Shown: positions 50,417 through 59,018, numbered from the stretch's first letter. The stretch is 64,000 nt of DNA from DASQUK01 sp046726215 (GCA_046726215.1 JBKPAA010000015.1:1-64000), one strand, 5' to 3'. Made by a program: numbers and translations. The notes: generated by a model from the letters alone, not told the origin.

Positions 50417-51223
50417 GTGAGCGAGCGGCTGAGGGATGCGGCGCTGGGATTCGACCGCAATGCGGTCGCCTACGAGCGGGCGCGGCCGTCGTACCCGGCC
50501 GAGGCTGTCGCCCACGTGGTCGGCCACGGGGCCATCGGCCCGGGTCGGCGGGTGCTGGACCTGGCCGCCGGCACCGGCAAGCTGACCCGGCTCCTGGTGC
50601 CCACCGGTGCCGCCGTCGTGGCGGTGGAGCCCGTGGCCGGGATGCGGGACAAACTGGCGGCGGCGCTGCCGGGGGTCGAGGTGCTCGACGGCACCGCCGA
50701 GGACCTGCCGCTGTCCGACGTGTCGGTCGACGCCGTCACGGTGGCGCAGGCGTTCCATTGGTTCGACGCGCCTGTGGCCCTGGCCGAGATCCGCCGCGTG
50801 CTGCGCCCGGACGGTCACCTGTTCCTGATGTGGAACGCCCGCGATCGGGACCACGACTGGGTCCGGCGCTTCGGCGACCTGCTGGTCGACGGGCCGGACG
50901 CCGAGCGCCCCTACGACTCCTACTACGACGTGGACTACGCCGCGCTGGTGGTGAGCGCCGGCGCCGGCGGGTTCACGCCGGTCGAGCTGTGGACCCACGC
51001 CTGGGAGCAGCCCTGCGACCCGGACCTGCTGGTGGCCCGGGCCGAGTCGGTCAGCGTGGTGGGCACCCTAGCCGAGGACGAGCGGGTCCGGGTGCTCGAT
51101 CGCGTCCGCAACCTGGCCCGCACCCATCCCGATCTCGCCGGCCGGCTGACGTTCGCGTTCCCCTACGTCACCCGGGTCTACCGCTGCCGGACGACGAATG
51201 TGACCGGAGCGAAGCCAGCGTGA
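50417..51223 (+). CDS. Class I SAM methyltransferase A
   Basis: A 268-residue methyltransferase. The GTG at 50417 has AGGAGG six bases upstream. The SAM motif is VLDLAAGTGKLTRLLV with V-A-V-E-P-V and A-Q-A-F-H-W-F-D, the layout of class I methyltransferases related to ubiquinone/menaquinone and small-molecule O-methyltransferases. It overlaps the next gene by four bases (GTGA) and shares its domain type and about the same length, suggesting a tandem duplication. Confidence 0.9.
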   Translation: MSERLRDAALGFDRNAVAYERARPSYPAEAVAHVVGHGAIGPGRRVLDLAAGTGKLTRLLVPTGAAVVAVEPVAGMRDKLAAALPGVEVLDGTAEDLPLSDVSVDAVTVAQAFHWFDAPVALAEIRRVLRPDGHLFLMWNARDRDHDWVRRFGDLLVDGPDAERPYDSYYDVDYAALVVSAGAGGFTPVELWTHAWEQPCDPDLLVARAESVSVVGTLAEDERVRVLDRVRNLARTHPDLAGRLTFAFPYVTRVYRCRTTNVTGAKPA

Positions 51224-51990
51224 CCGATCCCCGGGTGGCGCCGCAGGCCACCCGCTTCGGGGACGTCGCCGACCGCTACGAGCGGGCCCGGCCGCTCTAT
51301 CCCTGGGCGGCGCTGTCCGAGCTGGCGTCGCGGTGCGGGCTGCGCGCCGGCACGCGGGTGGCCGACGTGGGCGCCGGCACCGGCAAGCTCACCCGCCAGC
51401 TCGTCGCCCTCGGCGCCGACGTGATCGCGATCGAGCCGGCGGCCGGCATGCGTCGTCGCCTCGGGGCGGCAGTGCCGGGCGTGCGCGTCATCGACGGCAC
51501 GGCGGAGGACATGCCGCTGCCCGACGCCACGGTCGAGATCGTGGCGGTGGGACAGGCCTTTCACTGGTTCGACACCGGCCGCGCACTGGACGAGATCGCC
51601 CGCGTGCTCCGGCCCGGCGGTTGGCTGGCGCTGCTCTGGAACGAGCGGCCCGATTCGGGGTGGGCGGCCGGGCTCTGGGACCTCCGGTGGGAGCTGACCG
51701 GGGTCGTCCGCGCGTACCCCGGCGACGGCTGGGCGGAGGTCCTGGCGGCCGACGCGCGGTTCGGGCCCCGGACGGCGACCCGGCACGACGTCGAGGTCAC
51801 GACCACGGTCGACCAGGAGCTGGACGACAGCGAATCGCGCAGTTGCGTGCACATCGTCGACGAGGTGCGGCGGCGGCAGGTCCTCGACGAACTGCGCCGA
51901 TACCTGGAAACCCACGCCGAGACCGCCGGCCGGCGCCAGCTGACCTACACGCGTCCCTGCACCCTGCACCTGTGCCGGCGGTCGGGGTGA
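51220..51990 (+). CDS. Class I SAM methyltransferase B
   Basis: A 256-residue paralogue of the preceding protein. It starts at the GTG at 51220 inside the stop of the first gene and has T-R-F-G-D-V-A-D-R-Y-E-R-A-R-P, V-A-D-V-G-A-G-T-G-K-L-T and A-V-G-Q-A-F-H-W-F-D. The two are recognisably similar along most of their length. The third gene, a MutY, again starts by GTGA overlap, so the three form a unit whose members have no obvious joint role. Confidence 0.9.
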   Translation: MTDPRVAPQATRFGDVADRYERARPLYPWAALSELASRCGLRAGTRVADVGAGTGKLTRQLVALGADVIAIEPAAGMRRRLGAAVPGVRVIDGTAEDMPLPDATVEIVAVGQAFHWFDTGRALDEIARVLRPGGWLALLWNERPDSGWAAGLWDLRWELTGVVRAYPGDGWAEVLAADARFGPRTATRHDVEVTTTVDQELDDSESRSCVHIVDEVRRRQVLDELRRYLETHAETAGRRQLTYTRPCTLHLCRRSG

Positions 51991-52850
51991 GCCGCGACCG
52001 GGAGCGGGCGGTGCTCGCGTGGGGCGAGCGGCACCTGCGTGATCTGCCGTGGCGCCGGACGCGGGACCCGTGGGCGGTGCTCGTCTCGGAGGTCATGGCC
52101 CAGCAGACCGGGGTGGACCGGGTGGTCCCGTACTACGAGCGGTTCATCGCCCGTTTCCCCACGCCGCCCGCGTGCGCGGCCGCGCCCCTCGCCGAGGTCC
52201 TGCGCCTGTGGACCGGGCTCGGCTACAACCGGCGGGCGGTCAACCTGCACCGCTGCGCCCGGGCGGTGGCGGATCACCACGGCGGTGCGCTGCCGGCGGA
52301 CCTGGTGGCGCTGCTGGCGCTGCCTGGCGTCGGTCCCTACACGGCTCGCGCGGTGCTGGCCTTTGCCTTCGAGCACGACGTGGGCGTGGTCGACACCAAC
52401 GTCGGGCGGGTTCTGGCCCGCTGGGAGGGACGCCTGCTGCGACCGAGCGAGGCACAGGCGCTGGCCGGCGACCTGGTGCCGCGCGGCCGGGCGTGGTCCT
52501 GGAACCAGGCGGTGATGGAGCTGGGCGGCACCGTCTGTCTGCGCCGGCGGCCTCGATGCCCGTCGTGCCCGGCTCTGGGATCGTGTGCGTGGGCCGGGGC
52601 GGGGCTGTCACCGCCCGATCCGGCGGACGGTTCCGCCGGCGTCGGCACCCGGCAGCCCCGCTTCGAGGGCTCCGACCGCCAAGGCCGCGGGCGGCTGGTC
52701 GAGGCGCTGTGTCGCGGACCGGTGGCAGTGGCGGACCTGCCGGCGGTGATGGGTTGGCCCGACGACCCGGCCCGCGCCGATCGGGTCGCGATCGGCCTGC
52801 TCGGCGACGGGGTCACGGTGCGGGAGGGTGCGGTTCTGCGCCTGCCCTAG
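51987..52850 (+). CDS. mutY: A/G-specific adenine glycosylase, short form
   Basis: A 287-residue HhH-GPD glycosylase with a [4Fe-4S] cluster. It removes adenine mispaired with 8-oxoguanine. Start GTG at 51987. Motifs are L-V-S-E-V-M-A-Q-Q-T-G-V (with the Glu catalytic residue), L-L-A-L-P-G-V-G-P-Y-T-A-R-A-V with the hairpin, catalytic Asp in D-T-N-V-G-R, and the cluster cysteines Cys184-x6-Cys191-x2-Cys194-x5-Cys200. The C-terminal MutT-like recognition domain of full MutY (about 350 residues) is largely missing; a short Arg/Pro-rich tail and one wHTH-like helix stand in its place. It could be an actinobacterial short MutY or an endonuclease-III-like enzyme. Confidence 0.85.
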   Translation: MSRDRERAVLAWGERHLRDLPWRRTRDPWAVLVSEVMAQQTGVDRVVPYYERFIARFPTPPACAAAPLAEVLRLWTGLGYNRRAVNLHRCARAVADHHGGALPADLVALLALPGVGPYTARAVLAFAFEHDVGVVDTNVGRVLARWEGRLLRPSEAQALAGDLVPRGRAWSWNQAVMELGGTVCLRRRPRCPSCPALGSCAWAGAGLSPPDPADGSAGVGTRQPRFEGSDRQGRGRLVEALCRGPVAVADLPAVMGWPDDPARADRVAIGLLGDGVTVREGAVLRLP

Positions 52851-52868
52851 TGGGGCGGCCCGCGGCGG

Positions 52869-53774
52869 TCAGCGCTCGGCCAGGAACTCGGTGATCAGCC
52901 CATTGACCACGTCCGGCCGCTCCAGGTGCAGGAAGTGGCCGGCGTCGTCGACGATCTCGGCCCGCGATCCCGGGGTGGTCAGGGCGGCGGCCGCCAGCTC
53001 CGCAAGGTCGGCGCCCATGCAGCCGTCGGTCCGGCCGTGCAGGTACAGGGTGGGCACGGGGGGCGGTCCCGCCGAGGCGTCCTCCAACGCCTGGACCTCG
53101 GGGCTGGTGTCGACGCCGACGCCACCGAGGGTCGCCCTGTAGTAGCCGATGGCGGCGTTCAGGTTGGCCGCATCGCGCAGCGCGTCCTTGACGTGTGGAA
53201 GGTCCGCGCTTGCGTCGTAGCCGGGCGACCAGTCGGCCCACAGGCGTTCGATGAAGGCCAGATCGTCCATGGGCACCGCCAACTCGGCCAGCGGGTGCTG
53301 GAAGAAGAACATGTACCACGACCGCCGCAGCTGGTCGTAGGACAGGAACCCGCTGGTGATCGTGGCCGGCGGTGGCACGGCCAGGGTGACGACGCGCCGC
53401 CACGGCGTGGTGTGGTGCACGGCGGCGTACGCCGCGAACGCACCCCAGTCGTGGCCGATCAGGACCGCATCCTCGCCTCCACCCAGGGCCTCGCGGAGCG
53501 CGCAGGCGTCGAGGCCCAGCACCGCGGCCTGGTACCGACCGTCGGCGGGGACCGACGTGGGTGCGTAGCCCCGCAGCCACGGTGCCACTGCCCGATAGCC
53601 ATGGTCGGCGAGGAAGGGGAGCAGGTGCCGCCACGTCCACGCCGAATCGGGGAAGCCATGCAGGCAGAGCGCCAGCGGTGCGGCGGGATCTCCGGCGGCG
53701 AGGTAGGCAAATGTCAGCCCGTTGGCATCGACGTCGTGCTGCGTGATGCCACCCGTGGTGGACGGCTCGGCCAT
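52869..53774 (-). CDS. Alpha/beta hydrolase, epoxide hydrolase/haloalkane dehalogenase group
   Basis: A 301-residue cytosolic hydrolase. The oxyanion motif is HGFPDSAWTW (39-48), the nucleophile elbow is G-H-D-W-G-A-F-A with Asp109, and the catalytic His is His280 in D-D-A-G-H-F-L-H-L-E. An Asp nucleophile fits epoxide hydrolases and dehalogenases, not esterases. A TAGCGT box (53783-53788) lies eight bases before the ATG at 53774. A role in opening epoxides made by oxygenases is possible but unproven. Confidence 0.9.
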   Translation of the reverse strand: MAEPSTTGGITQHDVDANGLTFAYLAAGDPAAPLALCLHGFPDSAWTWRHLLPFLADHGYRAVAPWLRGYAPTSVPADGRYQAAVLGLDACALREALGGGEDAVLIGHDWGAFAAYAAVHHTTPWRRVVTLAVPPPATITSGFLSYDQLRRSWYMFFFQHPLAELAVPMDDLAFIERLWADWSPGYDASADLPHVKDALRDAANLNAAIGYYRATLGGVGVDTSPEVQALEDASAGPPPVPTLYLHGRTDGCMGADLAELAAAALTTPGSRAEIVDDAGHFLHLERPDVVNGLITEFLAER

Positions 53775-53831
53775 GGCGTCGGACGCTAACCGACTGCGTC
53801 CCGGGGTCGCAGTCGACGCGCCGCGTCGCGA

Positions 53832-53868
53832 ACGGTCCCCCACGAGCTGAGGGGCTCCGGGGGACCGT
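53832..53868. repeat. 10-bp inverted repeat with inner stem
   Basis: ACGGTCCCCC (53832-53841) is perfectly complementary to GGGGGACCGT (53859-53868). Inside the 17-base loop GAGC (53844-53847) pairs with GCTC (53854-53857). The structure lies in the 359-base gap between the divergent epoxide-hydrolase-like gene and the MBL gene. No T-run follows, so a terminator is not the obvious reading. The rest of the gap (53869-54133) shows no gene I can support; an antisense frame of 124 codons there lacks any recognised family. Confidence 0.55.
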
Positions 53869-54133
53869 CCGCGCCACCGGGCTACCCGAACGGCAGGAGG
53901 GCTAGCCCCGGTCGGTGCCTGTCGATGGTGCTGGGGACGGGTTTGCGGGTACATAAGTCATGAGGCGAGAGCGAGGAGTCGCGGAGCGTGACCTCCTTCA
54001 CAGGCGAATGCTGCTGGTTGAGCCCTACGCTCCATCTGATGCCCGCCGCGCACCGTGATCCCTTCGTCTCATTCCTGCGGTCGAAGGGCGGTGCACCAGG
54101 GTTACCAGATCGCATGTCCCCTGCTCGGAGGGG

Positions 54134-54988
54134 GTGCAGGGGCCGGTGTTGAACGTCGGATTCTTTGGGGTCAGGGGCTCGACCCCGTGCCCATGCGACG
54201 AGAATCGTCGCTACGGCGGCAACACATCGTGCGTGCTCCTCGACGCACCGGGTCACGATCCGATCGTGCTCGACCTGGGCACGGGGCTTCGTCTACTGGG
54301 TCAGACGCTGCCCACGGACGGATCGTTCGAGGGCTCGGCGCTCGTCACCCACATGCATTGGGACCACGTGCAGGGCCTGCCCTTCTTCGGCCCGATACTG
54401 GCCCCCGGGGCGCGGCTGGACGTCTACGGTCCTCCCCAGGACGCGGCCTCGCTGGAGGAGGCGTTCCACCAGTTCGTGCGGCCGCCGTTCTTCCCGGTCA
54501 CGGTCGAGGAGCTCTACGGGCAGATCGCCTTCCATGACGTGACCGACGCCGACATCGAGATCGACGGGGCGAAGGTGCGGGTTCGGCCTGTCCCGCACAT
54601 CGGCGCCAACAATGGGTATCGGGTAGAGATCGGCGGCGCGGTGGTGGCCTACCTGGCCGACCACCAGATGCCGCCCGACGGGGGCCACAGGGTGACCGAC
54701 CCGGTGCTCGAGCTGTGCGACGGGGCCGACCTGGTCATCCACGACGCCCAGTACACGGTGGAAGAGTTCACGAAGAAGTACTACTGGGGCCACTGCACGG
54801 TCGACTACGCCGTGTTCGTGGCGCACGAGGCCGGGGCGAAGCGCCTGGCCCTGTTCCACCACGATCCCGCGCACGACGACGATTCCGTCGACGCGCTCCT
54901 CGACTACGCCTGCGGCGCCGCCGCTCGCACCTCGCTCTCCGAGGTGATCGCGGCGTACGAAGGCCTCACGGTCTCGTTCGGCGGCTGA
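54134..54988 (+). CDS. Metallo-beta-lactamase fold hydrolase (PhnP/RNase Z-like)
   Basis: A 284-residue MBL-fold enzyme. The GTG at 54134 follows a GGAGGG; a GTG at 54146 is the alternative. Metal motif T-H-M-H-W-D-H (His73, His75, Asp77, His78), then F-G-P-I-L-A-P-G and D-L-V-I-H-D-A-Q-Y with the bridging Asp. The start R-G-S-T-P-C-P and Y-G-G-N-T-S-C-V-L-L match the PhnP/cyclic-phosphate-esterase-like subgroup. It probably acts as phosphodiesterase. Confidence 0.88.
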   Translation: MQGPVLNVGFFGVRGSTPCPCDENRRYGGNTSCVLLDAPGHDPIVLDLGTGLRLLGQTLPTDGSFEGSALVTHMHWDHVQGLPFFGPILAPGARLDVYGPPQDAASLEEAFHQFVRPPFFPVTVEELYGQIAFHDVTDADIEIDGAKVRVRPVPHIGANNGYRVEIGGAVVAYLADHQMPPDGGHRVTDPVLELCDGADLVIHDAQYTVEEFTKKYYWGHCTVDYAVFVAHEAGAKRLALFHHDPAHDDDSVDALLDYACGAAARTSLSEVIAAYEGLTVSFGG

Positions 54989-55029
54989 GCCGCCCCCGCG
55001 CGGATGGCGGGCCGGCAAGGGAGGGTCGC

Positions 55030-55035
55030 TAGGGT
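55030..55035 (+). promoter_or_regulatory. -10 box TAGGGT for the flavin reductase gene
   Basis: TAGGGT lies six bases before the GTG at 55042. No ribosome site precedes the GTG, so leaderless translation is expected. Confidence 0.5.
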
Positions 55036-55041
55036 GCCGCC

Positions 55042-55548
55042 GTGAATGCCGAGCCACCCGGCACCTCGTCCGCCGTGGATGGCGCACGTTACCGGCAGGT
55101 GCTCGGGCATTTCGCGACCGGGGTCACGGTGGTCACGGCCACCACCGGCGACGGTCCCGTCGGCCTGTGCGTCGGCTCGTTTACGTCGGTGTCGCTGGCT
55201 CCGCCGCTGGTGGCGTTCTGTGCCGGTGACTCGTCGACCAGCTACCCCCGGATCGAGGCCGCCGGCCACTTCTGCGTCAACGTCCTGGCCGAGGGCCAGG
55301 AGGAGATCGCCCGGGTGTTCGCGGACAAGGGCGACGACAAGTTCGTGGGCATCGGCTGGCGCCCCTCGGTGGTCACCGGCGCGCCGGTCATCAACGACGT
55401 GTTGGCGTGGATCGACTGCCGGATCGACGCCATCCACGAGGCCGGGGACCATTGGATCGTCGTCGGCCGGGTTCTCGACCTCGAGATCGGCCACGAGGGC
55501 GGCCCGCTCGTGTTCTTCCGGGGTGGCTTCGGTCGGTACAGCTCCTAA
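55042..55548 (+). CDS. Flavin reductase-like protein
   Basis: A 168-residue FMN-binding split-barrel protein. Typical motifs are F-A-T-G-V-T-V-V-T-A, V-G-L-C-V-G-S-F-T-S-V-S-L-A-P-P-L and H-F-C-V-N-V-L-A-E-G-Q. Family members reduce flavin with NAD(P)H for a partner monooxygenase or oxygenase. There is no such partner beside it. Confidence 0.9.
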   Translation: MNAEPPGTSSAVDGARYRQVLGHFATGVTVVTATTGDGPVGLCVGSFTSVSLAPPLVAFCAGDSSTSYPRIEAAGHFCVNVLAEGQEEIARVFADKGDDKFVGIGWRPSVVTGAPVINDVLAWIDCRIDAIHEAGDHWIVVGRVLDLEIGHEGGPLVFFRGGFGRYSS

Positions 55549-55576
55549 CCCCCGCGGGCGTGGCCATGGTGGCGGG

Positions 55577-55640
55577 GTGGACCTCCGCCGGGTGTGCGTG
55601 TTCTGCGGCTCGAGCATCGGGGCCCGCGGGGTGCGGTGCC
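55577..55640 (+). pseudogene. 5' fragment of a LOG (TIGR00730) gene
   Basis: A GTG at 55577 opens V-D-L-R-R-V-C-V-F-C-G-S-S-I-G-A-R, the hallmark N-terminus of lysine-decarboxylase-like LOG proteins (VCVFCGSS). After about 17 residues similarity ends abruptly where the convergent DUF2752 gene begins. The remaining 140 residues are missing. Confidence 0.55.
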
Positions 55641-55665
55641 GGGACCCCCGGGTCCGGCCTGACGT

Positions 55666-56169
55666 TCACCCAGAGGCGAGGAACTCCAGCGACGCGACGG
55701 GCAGGTTGCGGGCCACCGTGAAGGCGATCGCCACCGCCACGGCCCCGATCCTCGCCCAGCCGGGGGCCGTGACCGTCCGGGCCGGGCGGCCCACGAGCGG
55801 CAGGAGCCAGAACGCCAGCACGACGCCCAGCACGGCGACGAAACCGGGCAGGAGCAGGTTGTGGTCCAACGCCCGCAAGACGTGTCCGTGCAACAGGTCG
55901 TGCGTGCCGCGCAGGCCACCGCAAGCCGGGCAGTCGACGCCGAACAGCAGCCGGCTGGGGCACAGGGGATAGACCCCGCTGCGCGCGGGATCGACGAGGC
56001 CCACATAGGCGGTGACCGCCGCGGCCGCCGCGAGGGTCGCCCATCGAACCGCCACACCGCCCGGCGGCCCGTCGACGGGGCCGCCGCTCTGCACCCGCCA
56101 CGCCGACGTCGGGGGGACCCCGGGCAGAGGATCGGCGTAGGCCGAGGATCGCGCGCAGCCACTGGACAT
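55666..56169 (-). CDS. DUF2752 membrane protein
   Basis: A 167-residue protein from the ATG at 56169 (56175 also possible). Three or four membrane helices flank the DUF2752 signature Y-P-L-C-P-S-R-L-L-F-G-V-D-C-P-A-C-G-G-L-R-G, with its Cys pairs and the following H-D-L-L-H-G-H motif. The family is found in actinobacteria and bacteroidetes, function unknown. Its start codon lies 27 bases from that of the LLM gene, divergently. Confidence 0.85.
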   Translation of the reverse strand: MSSGCARSSAYADPLPGVPPTSAWRVQSGGPVDGPPGGVAVRWATLAAAAAVTAYVGLVDPARSGVYPLCPSRLLFGVDCPACGGLRGTHDLLHGHVLRALDHNLLLPGFVAVLGVVLAFWLLPLVGRPARTVTAPGWARIGAVAVAIAFTVARNLPVASLEFLASG

Positions 56170-56181
56170 CCACACCCAAAG

Positions 56182-56187
56182 TAGCGT
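56182..56187 (+). promoter_or_regulatory. -10 box TAGCGT for the LLM oxidoreductase gene
   Basis: TAGCGT lies eight bases before the ATG at 56196 in the short gap to the divergent DUF2752 gene. Confidence 0.55.
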
Positions 56188-56195
56188 CGGCGCCC

Positions 56196-57080
56196 ATGGA
56201 CGTCGGGGCCGTCGGTATCTGGACCTCCCAGCTCGACCTGCAGCCTGCAGCTCGGGCTCGCGAGGCCGCTGCGGAGCTCGATGAGCTGGGCTTCGGTGCG
56301 TTGTGGATACCCGAGGCGGTGGGGCGGGAGCCGCTCACGCACGCCGCGTTGCTCCTCGACGCCACCGAACGCCTCGTCGTCGCCACGGGGGTGGCCAGCA
56401 TCTTCAGCCGCCTGCCCAGCGTCGCTGCGGCCGCCCAACGGCTGATGGCCGACGACTCGGGCGGACGCTTCCTGCTCGGGCTCGGGGTCAGCCACGCGGC
56501 CATGGTCGAGGGCATGTTGGGTCAGGTCTGGGCGAAGCCGTTGACCCGCATGCGTGCCTACCTCGACGCCATGGACGACGCGTTCACGGTGTCGCCCACC
56601 CCGGCCGACGACCCGCCCCGCGTCCTCGCCGCGCTCGGGCCGGAGATGCTCGAGCTGGCCGCCACCCGGTCATGGGGTGCGCTCACCTACTTCGTCCCCG
56701 TCGATCACACGGCGGCGGCGCGCCGCCACCTGGGCGACGGGCCGATGTTGCTGGTGGAGCAGGCGGCGGTCATGACCACCGACGAGGACACCGCCCGGGT
56801 CGTCGGCCGCCGGCACATGGCCGTGTACCTGACGCTGCCGAACTATGTGAACAACCTTCGGCGGCTGGGGTGGAGCGACGACGATCTTGGCGACGGCGGC
56901 AGCGACGCCCTCGTCGACGCCCTGGTCGCCTGGGGTGACGTCGACGCCGTCACCGCTCGGGTGGCGGCGCACCAGGAAGCCGGCGCCGACCACGTCTGCA
57001 TTCAGGTGCTCGACCCGGACGTCACCGCGCTTCCGCTCGACCAGTGGCGGGTACTGGCGGGCGCACTCCTCACGCGGTGA
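56196..57080 (+). CDS. LLM class F420-dependent oxidoreductase (TIGR03620-like)
   Basis: A 294-residue TIM-barrel flavin/F420 enzyme. Its start M-D-V-G-A-V-G-I-W-T and R-E-A-A-A-E-L-D-E-L-G-F-G-A-L-W-I-P-E are those of the mycobacterial TIGR03620 group; G-G-R-F-L-L-G-L-G-V-S-H is the cofactor-loop motif. F420 is inferred from the group. It probably carries out a hydride transfer to an unknown ketone or aldehyde. Confidence 0.88.
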   Translation: MDVGAVGIWTSQLDLQPAARAREAAAELDELGFGALWIPEAVGREPLTHAALLLDATERLVVATGVASIFSRLPSVAAAAQRLMADDSGGRFLLGLGVSHAAMVEGMLGQVWAKPLTRMRAYLDAMDDAFTVSPTPADDPPRVLAALGPEMLELAATRSWGALTYFVPVDHTAAARRHLGDGPMLLVEQAAVMTTDEDTARVVGRRHMAVYLTLPNYVNNLRRLGWSDDDLGDGGSDALVDALVAWGDVDAVTARVAAHQEAGADHVCIQVLDPDVTALPLDQWRVLAGALLTR

Positions 57081-57133
57081 GGCGCCCCTGGCGCGATGTG
57101 AAATGGCGTTGTCGGCGGGCGGGCGCGCGCCGA

Positions 57134-57154
57134 TAGCGTTGACCCGCGGGTCAA
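57134..57154 (+). promoter_or_regulatory. Promoter with perfect palindrome upstream of ABC exporter
   Basis: TTGACCCGCGGGTCAA (57139-57154) is a perfect 16-bp dyad. A TAGCGT box (57134-57139) overlaps its left edge, so the dyad would cover the transcript start. A bound repressor would block initiation of the exporter operon that starts at 57168. The half-site resembles the MerR operator at 13144 (TTGACCC...GGGTCAA) but with a two-base centre and the dyad downstream of the -10. Confidence 0.6.
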
Positions 57155-57167
57155 GGCCGAGGGAAAA

Positions 57168-59018
57168 ATGGCGCAACGGGGGCAGACAGCGACGAGAGCG
57201 ACGGCGACCGGCGCCAGGAGGGGTTGGCGCCTGATCCTTCGATCGGTCCGGGCCCGGCGCACCGGGCTGATCCTCGGCGTGGCCACGGGGCTGGCGTGGA
57301 CGGCAGCCAAGGTGTCCACCGGCCTGATCGTCAAGTCCGCCGTCGACCGGGGTATCGAGTCCGGCGATACCGCGGCCCTCGTCCGCTGGTCCGTCACCCT
57401 GGGCATCGTCGCCGTGTTCTCCGCCACCTTCACCGGCCTCCGCCGCTACATGGCCTTCCGGGAGGCCCGGTGGATCGAGGCCGACTTGCGCGACCGCCTC
57501 TTCGCCCATCTCCAGCGGCTCCACTTCGCCTTCCACGACATGTCGCAGACCGGCCAGCTCATGAGCCGGGCCAACACCGACCTGCAACAGGTGCAGGCGT
57601 TCGTGGTGATGATCCCGCTCACCATCTCCAATGCGGTGACCGTGCTGGCCGTGACCGTGATCCTCGCCAGCATCGATCCCGTGCTCACGGCGCTGGCCCT
57701 CGGCTCGCTGCCGTTCATGAACGTGCTGGCCACCCGGTTCTCCCGCCGGCTCTATCCGAGCGTCATGGGGATCCAGCGGGAGTCCGCCGAGCTGGCGGCG
57801 GTGGTGGAGGAGTCCGTCGCCGGCGTGCGCGTCGTCAAGGGGCTGGGCGCCGAACGCGTGCAGGCGGCGCGGCTCAAGAGCGAGGCCGAGGACGTCTACG
57901 AAGAGTCGATGGCCGCAGCCCGCACGCGGGCCAGCTTCCTGCCCGGCCTCGAGCTGCTTCCCAACATCGGCCTGATAGCGGTGCTCGGGTACGGCGGCCA
58001 CCAGGTCCTGAACGGCAGCCTCAGCCTCGGGTCGCTGATCGCCTTCAACGTCTACATCGCCATGCTCGTGTGGCCGCTGCGCATGCTGGGCATGATCGTC
58101 GCCCAGGCGCAGCGGGCCGTGGTCTCGGCCGAGCGGGTGGACGAAGTCCTGGCCACCGCACCGTTGGTGGCGGACGCGCCGCATCCGGTGCCGCTGCCGG
58201 CCGGCCCGGGCGGACGCGGTGGCGCGGTCGTGTTCGATGGCGTCCACTTCTCCTACGGTGGGCGGACCCCGGTGCTCGACGGGTTCGACCTCGGCGTGAT
58301 GCCGGGCGAGTCGGTGGCGCTGGTGGGGGCGACCGGGTCGGGCAAGAGCACCGTGGCCCGGCTCATCCCCCGGTTCTACGACGTCGAGGCGGGCGGCATC
58401 GCCCTCGACGGGGTCGACGTGCGGGACCTGAGGCTGCGAGACCTGCGCCGCGCCATCGGCATCGTGTTCGAGGACACGTTCCTGTTCAGCGACACGATCG
58501 CCGCCAACATCGCCTTCGCCGATCCCGACGCGCCCCACGCCGCGATCGAGCGGGCGGCCCGGCTCGCGGGGGCGCACGAGTTCATCTGCGAGCTCGGCGA
58601 CGGCTATGCCACCCGCATCGGCGAGCGGGGCTACTCGCTCTCGGGTGGACAGCGCCAGCGGATCGCGATCGCCCGTGCCATCCTGGCCGACCCCCGGGTG
58701 CTCATCCTCGACGACGCCACCTCGGCGGTCGACCCGACCAAGGAGCACGAGATCCGCGACGCCCTGGCCGGCGTCATGAGCGGCCGCACCACGATCGTGA
58801 TCGCGCACCGCCCGGCGACCATCGCCCTGGCCGACCGGGTGGTGCTCATCGACTCCGGTCGGGTGGCCGCCGAGGGGACGCACGAGTCGCTGCTCGCCAC
58901 CGACCACCGCTATCGCCAGGTGCTCGCGGCCGCCGCCGCCCGGGAATCCCGCCGGCCGGTGGCGGTGGCGGGCGGCAACGGCGACGAGGCTCGCCCGCGC
59001 GAGGAGGTGACGGGCTGA
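57168..59018 (+). CDS. ABC exporter half-transporter 1
   Basis: A 616-residue fused membrane and ATPase protein of the MsbA/LmrA type. The N-terminal part has about six helices (F-S-A-T-F-T-G-L-R-R-Y and G-L-I-A-V-L-G-Y-G-G). The ATPase has Walker A G-A-T-G-S-G-K-S-T near 387, LSGGQ at 491 and Walker B V-L-I-L-D-D-A-T-S. The Walker B ends in Asp-Asp where the catalytic Glu is usual, a sign of a degenerate ATPase site in a heterodimer. Its TGA overlaps the ATG of the second half. Confidence 0.93.
   Translation: MAQRGQTATRATATGARRGWRLILRSVRARRTGLILGVATGLAWTAAKVSTGLIVKSAVDRGIESGDTAALVRWSVTLGIVAVFSATFTGLRRYMAFREARWIEADLRDRLFAHLQRLHFAFHDMSQTGQLMSRANTDLQQVQAFVVMIPLTISNAVTVLAVTVILASIDPVLTALALGSLPFMNVLATRFSRRLYPSVMGIQRESAELAAVVEESVAGVRVVKGLGAERVQAARLKSEAEDVYEESMAAARTRASFLPGLELLPNIGLIAVLGYGGHQVLNGSLSLGSLIAFNVYIAMLVWPLRMLGMIVAQAQRAVVSAERVDEVLATAPLVADAPHPVPLPAGPGGRGGAVVFDGVHFSYGGRTPVLDGFDLGVMPGESVALVGATGSGKSTVARLIPRFYDVEAGGIALDGVDVRDLRLRDLRRAIGIVFEDTFLFSDTIAANIAFADPDAPHAAIERAARLAGAHEFICELGDGYATRIGERGYSLSGGQRQRIAIARAILADPRVLILDDATSAVDPTKEHEIRDALAGVMSGRTTIVIAHRPATIALADRVVLIDSGRVAAEGTHESLLATDHRYRQVLAAAAARESRRPVAVAGGNGDEARPREEVTG

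Noticed and set aside
48120..50420. Long plus-strand frame of 766 codons across the mcd-like gene
   Set aside because: It is antisense to a gene with clear family motifs, is Gly/Arg/Pro rich and has no recognisable domain.
53882..54256. Minus-strand frame of 124 codons in the gap before the MBL gene
   Set aside because: It overlaps the MBL start antisense, has no family similarity and no ribosome site.
57224..59017. Long frame extending upstream of ABC half 2
   Set aside because: This part overlaps half 1 in another frame and is Arg/Gly/Pro rich; only the part from 59018 encodes the transporter.
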